Positions 51,948 to 61,324 of a DNA stretch of 64,000 nt are shown here, in pieces. Source of the stretch: Thermomicrobiales bacterium (lineage in GTDB: Bacteria > Chloroflexota > Chloroflexia > Thermomicrobiales > UBA6265); contig JAMLHN010000019.1 in the NCBI GenBank assembly GCA_023957115.1, positions 1 to 64,000 on the forward strand, read 5' to 3'. The translations under genes were made by a program, and so were the position numbers. Position 1 is the stretch's first letter; each line of letters begins with the position of its first letter. The notes under the pieces were generated by a model that was not told the origin of the DNA, ran no database searches, and was given only the letters and a program-made list of their open reading frames with translations.

Positions 51948-53096
51948 ATGCCCACCCACAATCGTCTTGGATTCACGACGCGTGCGATTCATGCCGGTGA
52001 AGCGCCCGATCCGCTCACCGGAGCGCATGGCGTGCCGATCTATCAGAACAGCACCTTTGCGCTCGGCACGATGGAACGCTTCCAGGAGTTCTGGGACGGC
52101 GCGGCGAACGCATGGGGATATAGTCGGGATGGCAACCCGACCGTCGCGCGACTGGAGGAGAAGGTTGCGAACCTGGAGGGTGCGAAGGCATGCGTCGCCT
52201 CGGCTTCCGGTATGGGCGCCATCAGCGCCACGCTGCTGACTGTTGGCGCCAACGGCGGTCACATCGTCGCGGCGGAGCAGATCTACAACACGGCCAACAA
52301 GCTGGTGAACGAGGATCTACCGCAGTACGGGATGAGCTTCAGCCGGGTCAATATCACCGATCTGGACGCGGTCGAAGCGGCGATCACCCCCCAGACCACC
52401 GCGATCTACACGGAGGTCTTTTCCAATCCCTCCCTGACGGTGGCCGATGTTCCGGCGCTGGCTGAATTGGCGCACCGGCGTGGAGCGAAGCTGGTCATCG
52501 ACAATACCTTTCTCTCACCCGCCCTCTATCGCCCGATCGAGGACGGCGCCGATCTGGTCATTCATAGCGCAACCAAATACCTCTCCGGTCATGGCGAGGT
52601 GCTGGCCGGGGTAGTGTCGGGATCGTCCGAGGCGATCGAACCGATCCGGATCAAATCGATGCGGCTGGGAAGCACCCTGAGCCCGATTGCTGCCTGGCTG
52701 CTGATGACAGGGATGCGCACCCTTCCGCTCCGCATGGAACGGCATTCGCAGAATGCCCGGGCAGTCGCGGCATTCCTGGCGGCGCATCCGGCCGTTGCGA
52801 GCTGCCACTATCCGGGGTTGCCAAACGACCCGGGATACGCAACGGCCAGCAGGCTGTTGGGAACGGACAGTGCATTCGGCGGAATGGTCACCATCTCGCT
52901 GAACGGCGGAGCGGATTCGATCGCGCCTTTTGTCGAATCGCTGAAGGTCATCACGCTGGCAACCAGCCTGGGAGATACGTCCTCGCTCGCCTGGCCGATT
53001 CTGGGAACGGACCTGGTGCGGCTCTCGATCGGCCTGGAGGACGAGGCAGATTTGCTGGCGGATCTGGACAACGCGCTGGAGCGAATACCGGGGTAG
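51948..53096 (+). CDS. PLP-dependent Cys/Met metabolism enzyme (cystathionine gamma-synthase/lyase family)
   Basis: A 382-residue fold-type I PLP enzyme of the Cys_Met_Meta_PP family. N-terminal TRAIHAGEAPDPLTGAHGVPIYQNSTF, YSRDGNPTVARLEEKVANLEGA, the PLP Asp in LVIDNTFLSP and the Schiff-base Lys in VIHSATKYLSGHGEVLAG (near residue 206), with the C-terminal LVRLSIGLED. Could be cystathionine gamma-synthase, gamma-lyase, methionine gamma-lyase or O-acetylhomoserine sulfhydrylase. Met 51948 follows AAGGAGC. Confidence 0.92.
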   Translation: MPTHNRLGFTTRAIHAGEAPDPLTGAHGVPIYQNSTFALGTMERFQEFWDGAANAWGYSRDGNPTVARLEEKVANLEGAKACVASASGMGAISATLLTVGANGGHIVAAEQIYNTANKLVNEDLPQYGMSFSRVNITDLDAVEAAITPQTTAIYTEVFSNPSLTVADVPALAELAHRRGAKLVIDNTFLSPALYRPIEDGADLVIHSATKYLSGHGEVLAGVVSGSSEAIEPIRIKSMRLGSTLSPIAAWLLMTGMRTLPLRMERHSQNARAVAAFLAAHPAVASCHYPGLPNDPGYATASRLLGTDSAFGGMVTISLNGGADSIAPFVESLKVITLATSLGDTSSLAWPILGTDLVRLSIGLEDEADLLADLDNALERIPG

Positions 53097-53770
53097 CTGG
53101 ATACGGAATCGCCTCACCCCCGGCCCCTCTCCCTCTGGGAAGAAGGGAGGGTTTTGGGGTTGGTGGGTTATTCGGTTGAGATGAGATCTGGGCTGCGGTT
53201 CGGCCCTCATCCATCCCCCAACCCCCTTCCTTCTCCCGATTCCAGGAGAAGGAAGGGGGCTTTTGCATGTGCTGCCTGGTGGACCCTTGGAATTGGGTTG
53301 GGGTTCACGTTTTCCCAGGTTGAAACCAGGGGCTGACAGAGCGAAGCCTCTCCGAGGCTGTGGGCGTTGGGGGCACTGGTTGGCACACGGGATAGCTGGA
53401 AAACGGGGGCGTGTTCGTTTTTTCTTGCGAACAACGCCTGGGTTGCTCCGGTGGGATCGACCTCGAAACACGCCGGACGGGGGAGTGAGGAGTTAGGATC
53501 TGGGAGTTCGGAACGAACGAAATTCCTAACTCCTAAATCCTCGCTCCGAGCTCCTCGTCCGACGCCGGGACCCTGGTCGGCCGGGCAGGGGGCAGGAGCG
53601 AGCACGGCTGGCGAGCCGTCCGCTGACCTGGCCAGCGATCCGTAGGCTGGCGATACGACGGATGTGGTACTGCGCTGCCCAGGCCCGCACCATCCGCCGG
53701 TGTGCCGCTTGGCAATAGAGTAGTACATGTGTTCTCCTTGCGTCAAGTCCAGTTCAGAGGGAGGAACGGC
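53097..53770. repeat. Repeat island left of the zinc-finger-like ORF
   Basis: No gene in 674 bases. In order: CCTCACCCCCGGCCCCTCTCCC motif (53112-53133); hairpin with 15-bp arms (53222-53236 with 53245-53259) running into CTTTT, a possible terminator for the PLP enzyme; CCCAGGTTGAAACCAGGGG and GAAGCCTCTCCGAGGC (about 53304-53360); and a GGAGTTA/CTAACTC inverted pair (53481-53511 and 53523-53557). The part 53196-53350 is repeated in inverted form at about 54231-54430. Confidence 0.7.
53222..53264. terminator. 15-bp hairpin with CTTTT tail
   Basis: CCCCCTTCCTTCTCC pairs perfectly with its complement around an 8-base loop and continues into CTTTT. It lies downstream of the PLP enzyme gene. Same dispersed hairpin family as 10505-10546 and 54369-54406. 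Confidence 0.6.
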
Positions 53771-54211
53771 ATGGCACGACGCGGACGACGGGGAGCGACG
53801 AGGGAACGGCTCTGTGCGGTGGAGGGGTGCGAGAAATGGGCGAAGCGGGGCTCGATCCATTGTTTCACCCATGCGCAGAGTGCAGTTGGGAAAGCGGCAC
53901 GAAGGGAATTGCGGGATTTGTTGCACGAGTTGGAACTGTTGGCGGGGGTAACGGATCCAAGACTGCGACGGCGGGCGGATATCCGGTTCATGCGGAAGCT
54001 GGAATCGGGGCGGTATCCGATCTTGTTCTCGGATGAGCTGAAGGGGCTGGAGGAGGAGCGGCGGCGGAATGCGGAGCTGGGGGCGGAACGGGGCGCCTTG
54101 CGGTTGTCGTTGTATCGGGCGTTGCTGGAGATCGACGATCCGAGCGAGATGGCGCGGACGATCGTGCGGGTGAGTGAGGAGAGCCGGCGGATACTGGAGC
54201 GCAAAGGCTGA
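53771..54211 (+). CDS. Small zinc-finger-like, helix-rich protein of unknown function
   Basis: A 146-residue, highly charged protein. It starts ARRGRRGATRERLCAVEGC and carries C-x4-C-x10-C-x2-H (residues 15-34), a treble-clef or zinc-ribbon-like pattern. The rest is strongly helical (RRELRDLLHELELL; LEEERRRNAELGAE; VRVSEESRRILERK), possibly a coiled coil. A good GGGAGGAACGGC ribosome binding site precedes the ATG. It is flanked on both sides by inverted copies of dispersed repeats. Not recognised; a nucleic-acid-binding or element-associated protein is conceivable. Confidence 0.65.
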   Translation: MARRGRRGATRERLCAVEGCEKWAKRGSIHCFTHAQSAVGKAARRELRDLLHELELLAGVTDPRLRRRADIRFMRKLESGRYPILFSDELKGLEEERRRNAELGAERGALRLSLYRALLEIDDPSEMARTIVRVSEESRRILERKG

Positions 54212-54765
54212 GGACGGAGCAATCAGAACCGGAAACGATTCCAGCCTCGGAGCGGCTTGGCGCTGTGAGCCCCAGGTTTTTCCAACCTGGGGACATGTCT
54301 CCAGCAGCCTCGTCACCGAGCGGACACAGCGGTCCTCAGCTACGATCTCCTTCGGCCGGACACAAGAGCCCCCTTCCTTCTCCTGGAATCGGGAGAAGGA
54401 AGGGGGTTGGGGGATGGATGAGAGCCGAACCGCCACCCCACAACCCTCTCTCCGCACAAGTGACAGCCCCGACGGCACAGTGATTGGTACCGTCGACGAG
54501 CGAGATCCTTCCTGTTGGTCAGAATGACAAATGGGGGGGCGGGGCGTTGACGGTGACCTCCAGTAGACAATCGACAGTTCTCCTGTGCTATCGTTCGGCA
54601 CGTTCAGCTAGTTGCTATCCAGAAAGGCGGTGCGCGTTCGACCGGCCTATGTGCCATGTGAGGTCAGAACACCTCTGCGCTCCAGAGAACAACGGTCCGG
54701 CTTCGGAGCCGGACACAGTGAAGACGACGATTTCGTTCGTAGTTAGCACGAGGCGGAGGTACGCT
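54212..54765. repeat. Repeat island right of the zinc-finger-like ORF and upstream of the binding-protein gene
   Basis: Contains CAGCCTCGGAGCGGC and TGTGAGCCCCAGG-type sequence (about 54241-54297), the 15-bp hairpin 54369-54383/54392-54406 followed by GGGGGATGGATGAGAGCCG, a GAGATCCTTC...CAGAATGACA copy (54502-54530), and a GTCCGGCT-TCGG-AGCCGGAC hairpin at 54695-54714, about 50 bases before the next start codon. The first two items are inverted copies of the left island. Confidence 0.65.
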
Positions 54766-56067
54766 TTGGATTCTCACCGCACCACTCGACGCAGAGTTCT
54801 CGGATCACTTGCAGCCGGCGCGGGAGCGCTCTTCTCCTATACGGCGATCGGATCCAGCTGGACCGCCGCTCAGGACGAGACGCACGAGCTGACCTGGGCC
54901 ACCAATAATCTCGAAGGCACCGAGCCCGAGATGCTCCAGAAGGTGACGGACATGTTCGTCGCCGCCAATCCGAACTTCAAGGTCACCGTCCTCAAATACG
55001 ACGGCACGACCTACGACCAGAAGCTGCTGGCCGATATCGTCGCCGGAACGCTCCCCGATCTCTTCGTGAGCGCCGATGTCTACACCAGGCCATTCTTCGA
55101 GTCGAACCTGACCGCCGACCTCAAACCTCTGGCCGAAGACGCCGGGTACGACCTGGGCAACTTCGACCCCCTCTTCCTCTCGCTGGCGGAATTCGATGGG
55201 ATGATCGGGTTCCTTCCCCGCGCGGCCGATGTGGTGGTCTGCTATTACAACAAGGCCCAGTTCGACGCGGCCGGGCTGGACTATCCAACGCCGGACTGGA
55301 CGTACGACGACATGCTGGCCATGGCGGAACAGCTCACCATCAAGGATGGTGACGCCACCACGCAATACGGTATCTCCGCCGCGAACGACTGGTGGGCCTA
55401 TTGGGTTCCGATGGTCATTGCCGAAGGGGGCGAAATCCTCAACGAAGAAGGCACCGAAGCGATCTTCAACTCCCCTGAAGGCATCGCCGGCTGGAACGTC
55501 ATCTTCACCGCGTTGCAAAACGGCTGGTCCGTTCCGCCGTCCGTGCAGGATACCGTGGGCGGTCCCTGGACCCCCTTTGCCAACGGCATGGCGGCGATGA
55601 CCTTCACCGTGCGTGCGTTGACCCCCACCTATCGCGCCCAGCTCACGGACGATTGGGATGTCCAGGTGGTGCCGAAGGGGAGCGCAATGCGCAAAACCGG
55701 TATGGGCACCCAGGGCTACGCCATGTCGTCACAAACCGAGGATCCCGCCGCTGCCTGGCAGCTCATGCAATTCATCTTCACCGATGGCATGGTGGTCTTC
55801 ATGGAGAACTACCTGACGGTTCCCCCCATCAAGACATTTTATGACGACCCGGCCTGGCGGGACCTTCCCCCGCCCCCGGCCAATACAGCCGTCTTCATCG
55901 ACGCGATTGGCGAAGCAATGGTGCCCCCGCCGCTGCCGTTCTACAGCACCGGCGCGTTCCGCCAGGCCATGCTGGACGGCATCGACGCGGTGCTCCTCGG
56001 TCAGATGGACGTCGAAACCGCGGTCAACAACATGGCAGCGGAAGCGACGGCCTCCCTGCAGGAATAG
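54766..56067 (+). CDS. Carbohydrate ABC transporter substrate-binding protein
   Basis: A 433-residue family 1 solute-binding protein. Tat signal TTRRRVLGSLAAGAGALFSY right at the start, cleavage near WTAAQDE. Lobes with LTWATNNLEGTEPEMLQKVTDMF, TLPDLFVSADVY, CYYNKAQFDAAGLDYPTPDWTYDDMLAMA (in parts) and a helical C-terminus. I use TTG 54766, which has GGAGG six bases upstream and places the twin-arginine motif at the usual distance; the open frame extends further up. Heads the second sugar-import operon. Confidence 0.9.
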   Translation: MDSHRTTRRRVLGSLAAGAGALFSYTAIGSSWTAAQDETHELTWATNNLEGTEPEMLQKVTDMFVAANPNFKVTVLKYDGTTYDQKLLADIVAGTLPDLFVSADVYTRPFFESNLTADLKPLAEDAGYDLGNFDPLFLSLAEFDGMIGFLPRAADVVVCYYNKAQFDAAGLDYPTPDWTYDDMLAMAEQLTIKDGDATTQYGISAANDWWAYWVPMVIAEGGEILNEEGTEAIFNSPEGIAGWNVIFTALQNGWSVPPSVQDTVGGPWTPFANGMAAMTFTVRALTPTYRAQLTDDWDVQVVPKGSAMRKTGMGTQGYAMSSQTEDPAAAWQLMQFIFTDGMVVFMENYLTVPPIKTFYDDPAWRDLPPPPANTAVFIDAIGEAMVPPPLPFYSTGAFRQAMLDGIDAVLLGQMDVETAVNNMAAEATASLQE

Positions 56068-56166
56068 GATTCGCGTCGCGCATCACCGGCTGGAGGATCA
56101 TTCGCGATCCTCCAGCCCAATTTCGTCCTGGTCGAACGCGCTCCTGGCGAAAGGCATCTCGTTTCG

Positions 56167-57126
56167 ATGCAACTCTCCGTAACAGAATCCGAGCTCGCCG
56201 GCCTCGAAACCTCCCGTTTCTGGCGGCGTAGTCGCAACCAGATCAAGGAAAAGAAGGACTGGAACGCGGCGCTCTGGGCGCTCCTCTTTCTCGGGCCGAA
56301 CCTCATTCTCTTCTTGATCTTTACGGCGTATCCGGTCGGCTATGGGCTGTATATCAGTCTGTACAACTACAGCATCCTCAAACCGAAGGAATGGGTCGGC
56401 CTGGAGAACTACGACACGTTCATCCACGACCCAAAGACGCCCGATCTGATCTGGCGGTCGATCTATTACGCCGTGGGCACAACCATACCGGTGGTTGTTT
56501 TGCCGCTCATTGTGGCGGTTCTGCTTTCGAACGCCGGAGTCGCAACACGTCCCCTGCGCATGATCTACATCCTGCCGATCGTGACGTCGCCCGTGGCGGC
56601 CGCGGCGGTCTGGAAATGGCTCTATGCCAAAGATTTCGGATTGATCAATTACGGGCTCAGCCTGGTCGGTGTGAGTCCAGTCGACTGGCTCTACAGCCTG
56701 CGCTGGTCGATGCCGGCCGTGATCCTGATGTCGATCTGGTTACTCATCCCATTCAACATCATTCTCTACACCGCCGGATTACAGGAAGTACCGGGGGATC
56801 TCTATGACGCCGCCGCGGTCGATGGCGCATCGAGCTTCCAGCAGTTCCGCTCGGTCACGGTGCCGATGATCACCCCCACCATCTTTTTCGTCTTTCTGAT
56901 CACGATGATCAACGTCCTTGTCGGCGCGTTCGATGTCATCAATGTGCTGACCCAGGGTGGCCCGCTGCAATCGACCAATGTCCTCATCTACGACATCTAC
57001 AAGAACGCCTTCGAGAACTTCAGGATGGGCTATGCCTCGGCCCAAGCCTATGCGCTCTTCCTCGCCGTGCTGATCATCACGCTCATCAATTGGGTTCTGC
57101 AGAAGCGCTGGGTGCACTACTCATGA
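56167..57126 (+). CDS. Carbohydrate ABC transporter permease (MalF-like)
   Basis: A 319-residue permease: after a cytoplasmic N-terminus, ALWALLFLGPNLILFLIFTAYP, six membrane spans, and the EAA-type loop DAAAVDGASSFQQFRSVTVPMITPTI at about 217-242. Pairs with the next gene, which overlaps its stop codon by four bases (ATGA). No ATPase gene in the cluster. Confidence 0.92.
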   Translation: MQLSVTESELAGLETSRFWRRSRNQIKEKKDWNAALWALLFLGPNLILFLIFTAYPVGYGLYISLYNYSILKPKEWVGLENYDTFIHDPKTPDLIWRSIYYAVGTTIPVVVLPLIVAVLLSNAGVATRPLRMIYILPIVTSPVAAAAVWKWLYAKDFGLINYGLSLVGVSPVDWLYSLRWSMPAVILMSIWLLIPFNIILYTAGLQEVPGDLYDAAAVDGASSFQQFRSVTVPMITPTIFFVFLITMINVLVGAFDVINVLTQGGPLQSTNVLIYDIYKNAFENFRMGYASAQAYALFLAVLIITLINWVLQKRWVHYS

Positions 57127-57959
57127 CGGATTCTCCCGCACGCCGCGTCTCCGGGAAGCTGGCGCTGTTCATCGTCCTGATCGCCGGCGCGCTCATCGCT
57201 CTTTTCCCGTTCTACTGGATGATCGTGACCTCGCTCAAAACGAGCCTGGAAGTGTATCGCTACCCACCCACCTGGCTTCCAAATCCGATTGCCTGGAGCA
57301 ACTACCCGGATGCGTTCGCCAAAGTCAACGGCCGCGTCTTTTTCAACTCGGCGTTCTTCGCGATCACGATCGTTGTCCTGCAGGGATTGGTGACGACGAT
57401 GGGCGGGTTCGCCTTCGCCCGCATCAACTTTCCGTATCGCAATTTCTTCTTCATTCTCTATCTGAGCACCTTGATGATCCCGCCCCAGGTCACGTTGATC
57501 CCCACCTTCCTGGTGGTGGTCCGGTTGGGATGGATCGATTCCTACCAGGGGTTGATCGTGCCCATCCTGGCGCAAGGCGCGTTTGGCACTTTTCTCTTCC
57601 GGCAATTCTTCCTGCGTTTGCCAAATGAGATGTACGAGGCGGCTCGTCTGGATGGCGCCAACTACTGGCAACAGTTCTGGAAATTCACGCTGCCGCTCTC
57701 GCGCCCCGTCATTACCGCCTACGCCATCATCACGTTCCTGACGGCATGGAAGATGTATCTCTGGCCGGTCATCGTGGTGCGCTCGGACGATCTGAAAGTT
57801 CTGCCGATGGTCATCGCGGAGCTGAGCGCGAATACGAGCCAGGATCGCGGTGTCATGATGGCCGCGGTCGGACTTTCGGTCCTGCCCATTCTCATTCTCT
57901 ATCTGGTTGCCCAGCGTTGGTTCATCGAAGGTATTGCCATGACCGGTCAGAAGGGATAA
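57123..57959 (+). CDS. Carbohydrate ABC transporter permease (MalG-like)
   Basis: A 278-residue permease with LALFIVLIAGALIALFPFYWMI at the N-terminus, six spans, the EAA loop EAARLDGANYWQQFWKFTLPLSRPVI at about 178-203 and the C-terminal QRWFIEGIAMTGQKG. ATG 57123 overlaps the MalF-like stop codon. Like the 29 kb transporter it needs an ATPase encoded elsewhere. Confidence 0.92.
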   Translation: MTDSPARRVSGKLALFIVLIAGALIALFPFYWMIVTSLKTSLEVYRYPPTWLPNPIAWSNYPDAFAKVNGRVFFNSAFFAITIVVLQGLVTTMGGFAFARINFPYRNFFFILYLSTLMIPPQVTLIPTFLVVVRLGWIDSYQGLIVPILAQGAFGTFLFRQFFLRLPNEMYEAARLDGANYWQQFWKFTLPLSRPVITAYAIITFLTAWKMYLWPVIVVRSDDLKVLPMVIAELSANTSQDRGVMMAAVGLSVLPILILYLVAQRWFIEGIAMTGQKG

Positions 57960-57967
57960 CCGCACCA

Positions 57968-58762
57968 TTGGAATCGAACGCTCATTCTTTACGATTCGCG
58001 TACAGCACCATCAATTGGGGAACGACGCCCGAACTGGAATCCGTCTTCGGGGAGATCCGTGCGGCGGGATGGGGCGCGGTCGAGCTCTTCATCCACCCGC
58101 TCGACTGGCTCGGGACTCCCGACCGGCTGCGCGCGCACCTTGGCGGGCTGCGGGTGGCGACCAATTTCGGGGCAGTTGAAGTTCCGACCAGCAACGACCA
58201 GCTTACCCGGCTCAAGAACCAGATCGACTACGCCGCGCTCTTCGGCGCCGAGGCGATCGGGCTGGTGGGCGGCTCGCGCTTGCGCTGGCGACCGCCGAGC
58301 AACGACGAGTACGCCGATCTGGCACGCTTCTGCGAAGAGCTGGCAGTCTACGGAGCGGACAAAGGGGTGGCAGTCGCCTATCACCCGCATGTTGCCTGCA
58401 CCATCGAAACCGAAGACGAGATCGACCGGCTGATGGATCAGACGACGGCGCTGACGCTCTGCCTCGACGCTTCGCATATCGCCCTGGTGGACGAGGATCC
58501 GATCGCGCACATTCGGAAATATCGCGAGCGCACCAGTTACATCCACCTCAAGGACTGGGCACGGGGCAAGTTTGTCGAAATGGGACAGGGCACCGTTGGC
58601 ATCGACTTCGCGGCTATCTTCCAGGAGCTGATCGACCATCGGTTCGGCGGCTGGGTGGTGGTCGAACAGAGCCGGAGCGACGTTTCGCCTTTGACCAGCG
58701 CACAGGCTAATGCCGAATTCGTCCGCAGTCTGGGCTATTCGCTCGAGCTCCCGACGACATGA
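57968..58762 (+). CDS. Sugar phosphate isomerase/epimerase (TIM-barrel, IolE/EboC-like)
   Basis: A 264-residue AP-endonuclease-2 family TIM barrel. FAYSTINWGTTPELESVFGEIRAAGWGAVELF opens the barrel. Metal-site residues appear in YHPHVACTIETEDEI, LCLDASHIALVDEDP, YIHLKDWARGKFVEMGQGTVGIDF and VVVEQSRSD. Typical substrates are inosose or ketose derivatives. TTG 57968 is the most upstream sensible start, with a weak ribosome binding site; the start is uncertain. The next gene overlaps by four bases, so they work together. Confidence 0.85.
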   Translation: MESNAHSLRFAYSTINWGTTPELESVFGEIRAAGWGAVELFIHPLDWLGTPDRLRAHLGGLRVATNFGAVEVPTSNDQLTRLKNQIDYAALFGAEAIGLVGGSRLRWRPPSNDEYADLARFCEELAVYGADKGVAVAYHPHVACTIETEDEIDRLMDQTTALTLCLDASHIALVDEDPIAHIRKYRERTSYIHLKDWARGKFVEMGQGTVGIDFAAIFQELIDHRFGGWVVVEQSRSDVSPLTSAQANAEFVRSLGYSLELPTT

Positions 58763-59958
58763 GTATCACGCTCGCAATCGCCGGGTGCGGCGTGATGGGC
58801 CGCCGGCACGTTCTCGGCCTGAAAAAGCTGCAGGAGATCGGACAGTTGCGCTTCGATCTGGTTGCCATCTGCGATCCGGTCGAATCGAGCTCCACCGCGA
58901 TGGCCGATCTGGCGGAAGAGCTCCTTGGCCGCCGGCCGGCGGTCTTTGCCGATCCTGCCGATCTCCCCGCCAGCGTCGATGCGCTCGATGTCACAACCTC
59001 ACCGAATCTGCATGCGACGATCGGCATCCAGGCGCTGCACGCCGGCCGGCACGTGCAGATGGAAAAACCGATCACGCTCACAATCGAGGACGGACGCGCG
59101 CTGCTTGCGGCAGCCGGCGATCGCAAGCTCTCGGTGGCGGAGAACTACCGGCGCGATCCAATCAACCGGTTGGCCAAAGCCGTCATCGACGCGGGGGTGC
59201 TTGGACGGCCGTTCCTGATCGTCCAATCATCCTCGAGCTCAGGCGAGCACGTCGTTATCACTCCGTGGCGACATCGGAAACACGCCTGCGGTATCGCGAT
59301 CGATATGGGCGTGCACTACGCCGACATCCTCGAATACCTGCTCGGTCCGCTGACAACGATCGGCGGTATGGGTGCGGTGATCGATGCAGAGCGTACGGGA
59401 GCCGACGGCACAATGTACCCTGCCGATGCCGAAGACCTGACCGTCGGGATCGGCCGCTACGCAAGCGGCGCGCTGGCAACCATGATCCTCAGCGTGGCCG
59501 GCCGCGGAGACGCGCATTTCACTCGCATGGTCTACGGGACGTCTGGATCGCTCTCGATTCCCGGCGACCGGACGGGGCAACCGCTCCGGCTCAGTCTGCG
59601 TGCGCATGGCGAAGATCGCATCGTCGCCGACAATGACCTGCTGGCGCTCGTTCCCGATTTCCGGCTCGATGATACGACCGCCGCGCTGTTTGGCGGCGAG
59701 CGCATGACGTCGTATGACCTGCCGTGGGCGGATAGCGACGCCAATTTGCTGGCGATCGAGTTCGACGATTTCGCCGAATCTATCCTGACCGGTCGTGAGC
59801 CGGAAGTCGACGGCGCGTTTGGCTTGCGCTCACTGGCAATCTCGTACGGGTTTCTGGAATCGGACCGGCTGGGACGATTCGTTTCGGTCGATGAGCTGTT
59901 GACCAGCGGCGACTTGCCTTACCAAAAGGAAATCGAGGAGGCCCTTCACCAAGCGTGA
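58759..59958 (+). CDS. Gfo/Idh/MocA family oxidoreductase
   Basis: A 399-residue NAD(P)-dependent sugar dehydrogenase-like protein. Rossmann motif IAGCGVMGRRHVLGL (residues 6-20), the EKP motif (QMEKPITLT, about 97-105), and GVHYADILEYLLG with the catalytic-site His/Asp region (about 183-195). With the TIM-barrel isomerase this is the classic inositol/oxidised-sugar catabolic pairing. Overlaps the upstream gene by ATGA. Confidence 0.92.
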   Translation: MSITLAIAGCGVMGRRHVLGLKKLQEIGQLRFDLVAICDPVESSSTAMADLAEELLGRRPAVFADPADLPASVDALDVTTSPNLHATIGIQALHAGRHVQMEKPITLTIEDGRALLAAAGDRKLSVAENYRRDPINRLAKAVIDAGVLGRPFLIVQSSSSSGEHVVITPWRHRKHACGIAIDMGVHYADILEYLLGPLTTIGGMGAVIDAERTGADGTMYPADAEDLTVGIGRYASGALATMILSVAGRGDAHFTRMVYGTSGSLSIPGDRTGQPLRLSLRAHGEDRIVADNDLLALVPDFRLDDTTAALFGGERMTSYDLPWADSDANLLAIEFDDFAESILTGREPEVDGAFGLRSLAISYGFLESDRLGRFVSVDELLTSGDLPYQKEIEEALHQA

Positions 59959-59984
59959 ATTTACGCACGCATCAAGGCGTATGA

Positions 59985-60149
59985 GCCCAGCGTTTCAACG
60001 TTGGGGAAGTGAGCCGAGCAACCCAGAGAGATCCTTCACATCGTTCAGGATGACAGTCAGGGACCGTAGTTCCACCTAGTTACATATCTTCAATAACCAA
60101 GACGATCGCACCTCATTGTCATTCTGAGCAACGCGAAGAATCTCTCTCG
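59985..60149. repeat. Repeat-filled spacer upstream of the 2-hydroxyacid dehydrogenase
   Basis: GCCCAGCGTTTCAACGTTGG at 59985-60004 is a hairpin-forming repeat related to 31110-31132. GAGATCCTTC...CAGGATGACAG (60028-60056) and ATTGTCATTCTGAGC...AATCTCTCTCG (60115-60149) are an inverted pair of the MITE terminus, in the opposite order to the elements at 23.2 and 61.4 kb. Confidence 0.65.
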
Positions 60150-60187
60150 TCGACCCGACCAGAATGGATCGAGCAAGGAGACGCACA

Positions 60188-61318
60188 ATGCCAAAAGAGC
60201 GCATCAAGATCGTGGTTTGGGACAGTATCGGGAACACGGTGCTGGGCGTTCGACCCTGGTCGAGTTGGGATCCACAGCAGGTCGAGCATTTCCTGCGTGA
60301 GGATCCCGCCGGACCCGAACGAGCGCAAAGTTTCGATGAACTGTTTGCTGATTATGATGTCGAGCTGATCTGGTTCAACAGCGCGGATGAGGCGTACGGC
60401 GCTTTTGGCACGCTTGCCGAGGATTACCAGGGGAGTCTCCGGCTGACGAAGTCGGTCGATGAGATTGCGGCCGAGGTGGCGGACGCCGACTATCTGGTAA
60501 TCCACAAGCACCGGTTCCCGGCGGAAGCGCTCCTGAACGCCGAGAAGCTCCGGCTTGTGCAGCATCTCGGGCAGGACTACCGGGGCATGCCGGTCGACGC
60601 CGCCCGCCAGCTCGGGATTCCCGCGGCCGCAACCCCATTGGTGAACTACATCACCGTGGCGGAGCATGTCTGGGCGTTCGTGCTCAACTGGCTCAAACGC
60701 CTGCCGTTCCAACGCGAATTGATGCGAAGCCGGGAGTACCCGTCCAGCTGGGGATTGGTTCCCGGGGTGCAATACGCCGCCGATGTCACCCTCGGACTGT
60801 TGGGGCTGGGCGAGATCGCCCGGCCGATCGCCCGCTACGCCCAGGCATTCGAGATGCCGGCGATCTATTGGGATATCCAGCGCTTCCCTGAGCTCGAGGA
60901 GCGCTACAACCTGCGGTATGTCGAATGGGATGAGATCTTCGCCCAAGCCGATATCCTGAGCGTGCAGCTCGCGCTCAACGACCAGACCCAGGGAATCATT
61001 GGGGCACGGGAGATCGGATCGATGAAGCCCACGTCGCTCTTCATCAATACCGCCCGCGGCAAGCTGGTCGATCAACCAGCATTGACCGACGCGGTCGCCA
61101 AGCACCGCATCGGCGGGGTGGCGCTCGATGTCTATTACGACGAGCCGCTCCCGATCGACGACCCGCTGCTCGATCTGCACGACCTGCCCGGGGACCGGGT
61201 GACCCTGACGCCACATTGCGCCTGGCAGAGTCCCTGGACCTGGGTCCGGGATTCGCAGGAGATTTGGTTCAACGTCCTTCGTTCGTTGAACGACGAGCCG
61301 TTGGAGTGGTTGGTGTAG
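60188..61318 (+). CDS. D-isomer-specific 2-hydroxyacid dehydrogenase
   Basis: A 376-residue NAD-dependent dehydrogenase. Cofactor motif LGLLGLGEIARPIARYA (about 208-224) reads GxGxxA, not the usual GxGxxG. Catalytic Arg in NTARGKLVDQPAL, Glu in DVYYDEPLPIDD, His in TLTPHCAWQSPWT. The N-terminal substrate domain is longer than in typical members. Met 60188 follows AAGGAGACGCACA. Likely reduces or oxidises a 2-oxo/2-hydroxy acid made by the cluster. Confidence 0.88.
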   Translation: MPKERIKIVVWDSIGNTVLGVRPWSSWDPQQVEHFLREDPAGPERAQSFDELFADYDVELIWFNSADEAYGAFGTLAEDYQGSLRLTKSVDEIAAEVADADYLVIHKHRFPAEALLNAEKLRLVQHLGQDYRGMPVDAARQLGIPAAATPLVNYITVAEHVWAFVLNWLKRLPFQRELMRSREYPSSWGLVPGVQYAADVTLGLLGLGEIARPIARYAQAFEMPAIYWDIQRFPELEERYNLRYVEWDEIFAQADILSVQLALNDQTQGIIGAREIGSMKPTSLFINTARGKLVDQPALTDAVAKHRIGGVALDVYYDEPLPIDDPLLDLHDLPGDRVTLTPHCAWQSPWTWVRDSQEIWFNVLRSLNDEPLEWLV

Positions 61319-61324
61319 ACCGGT

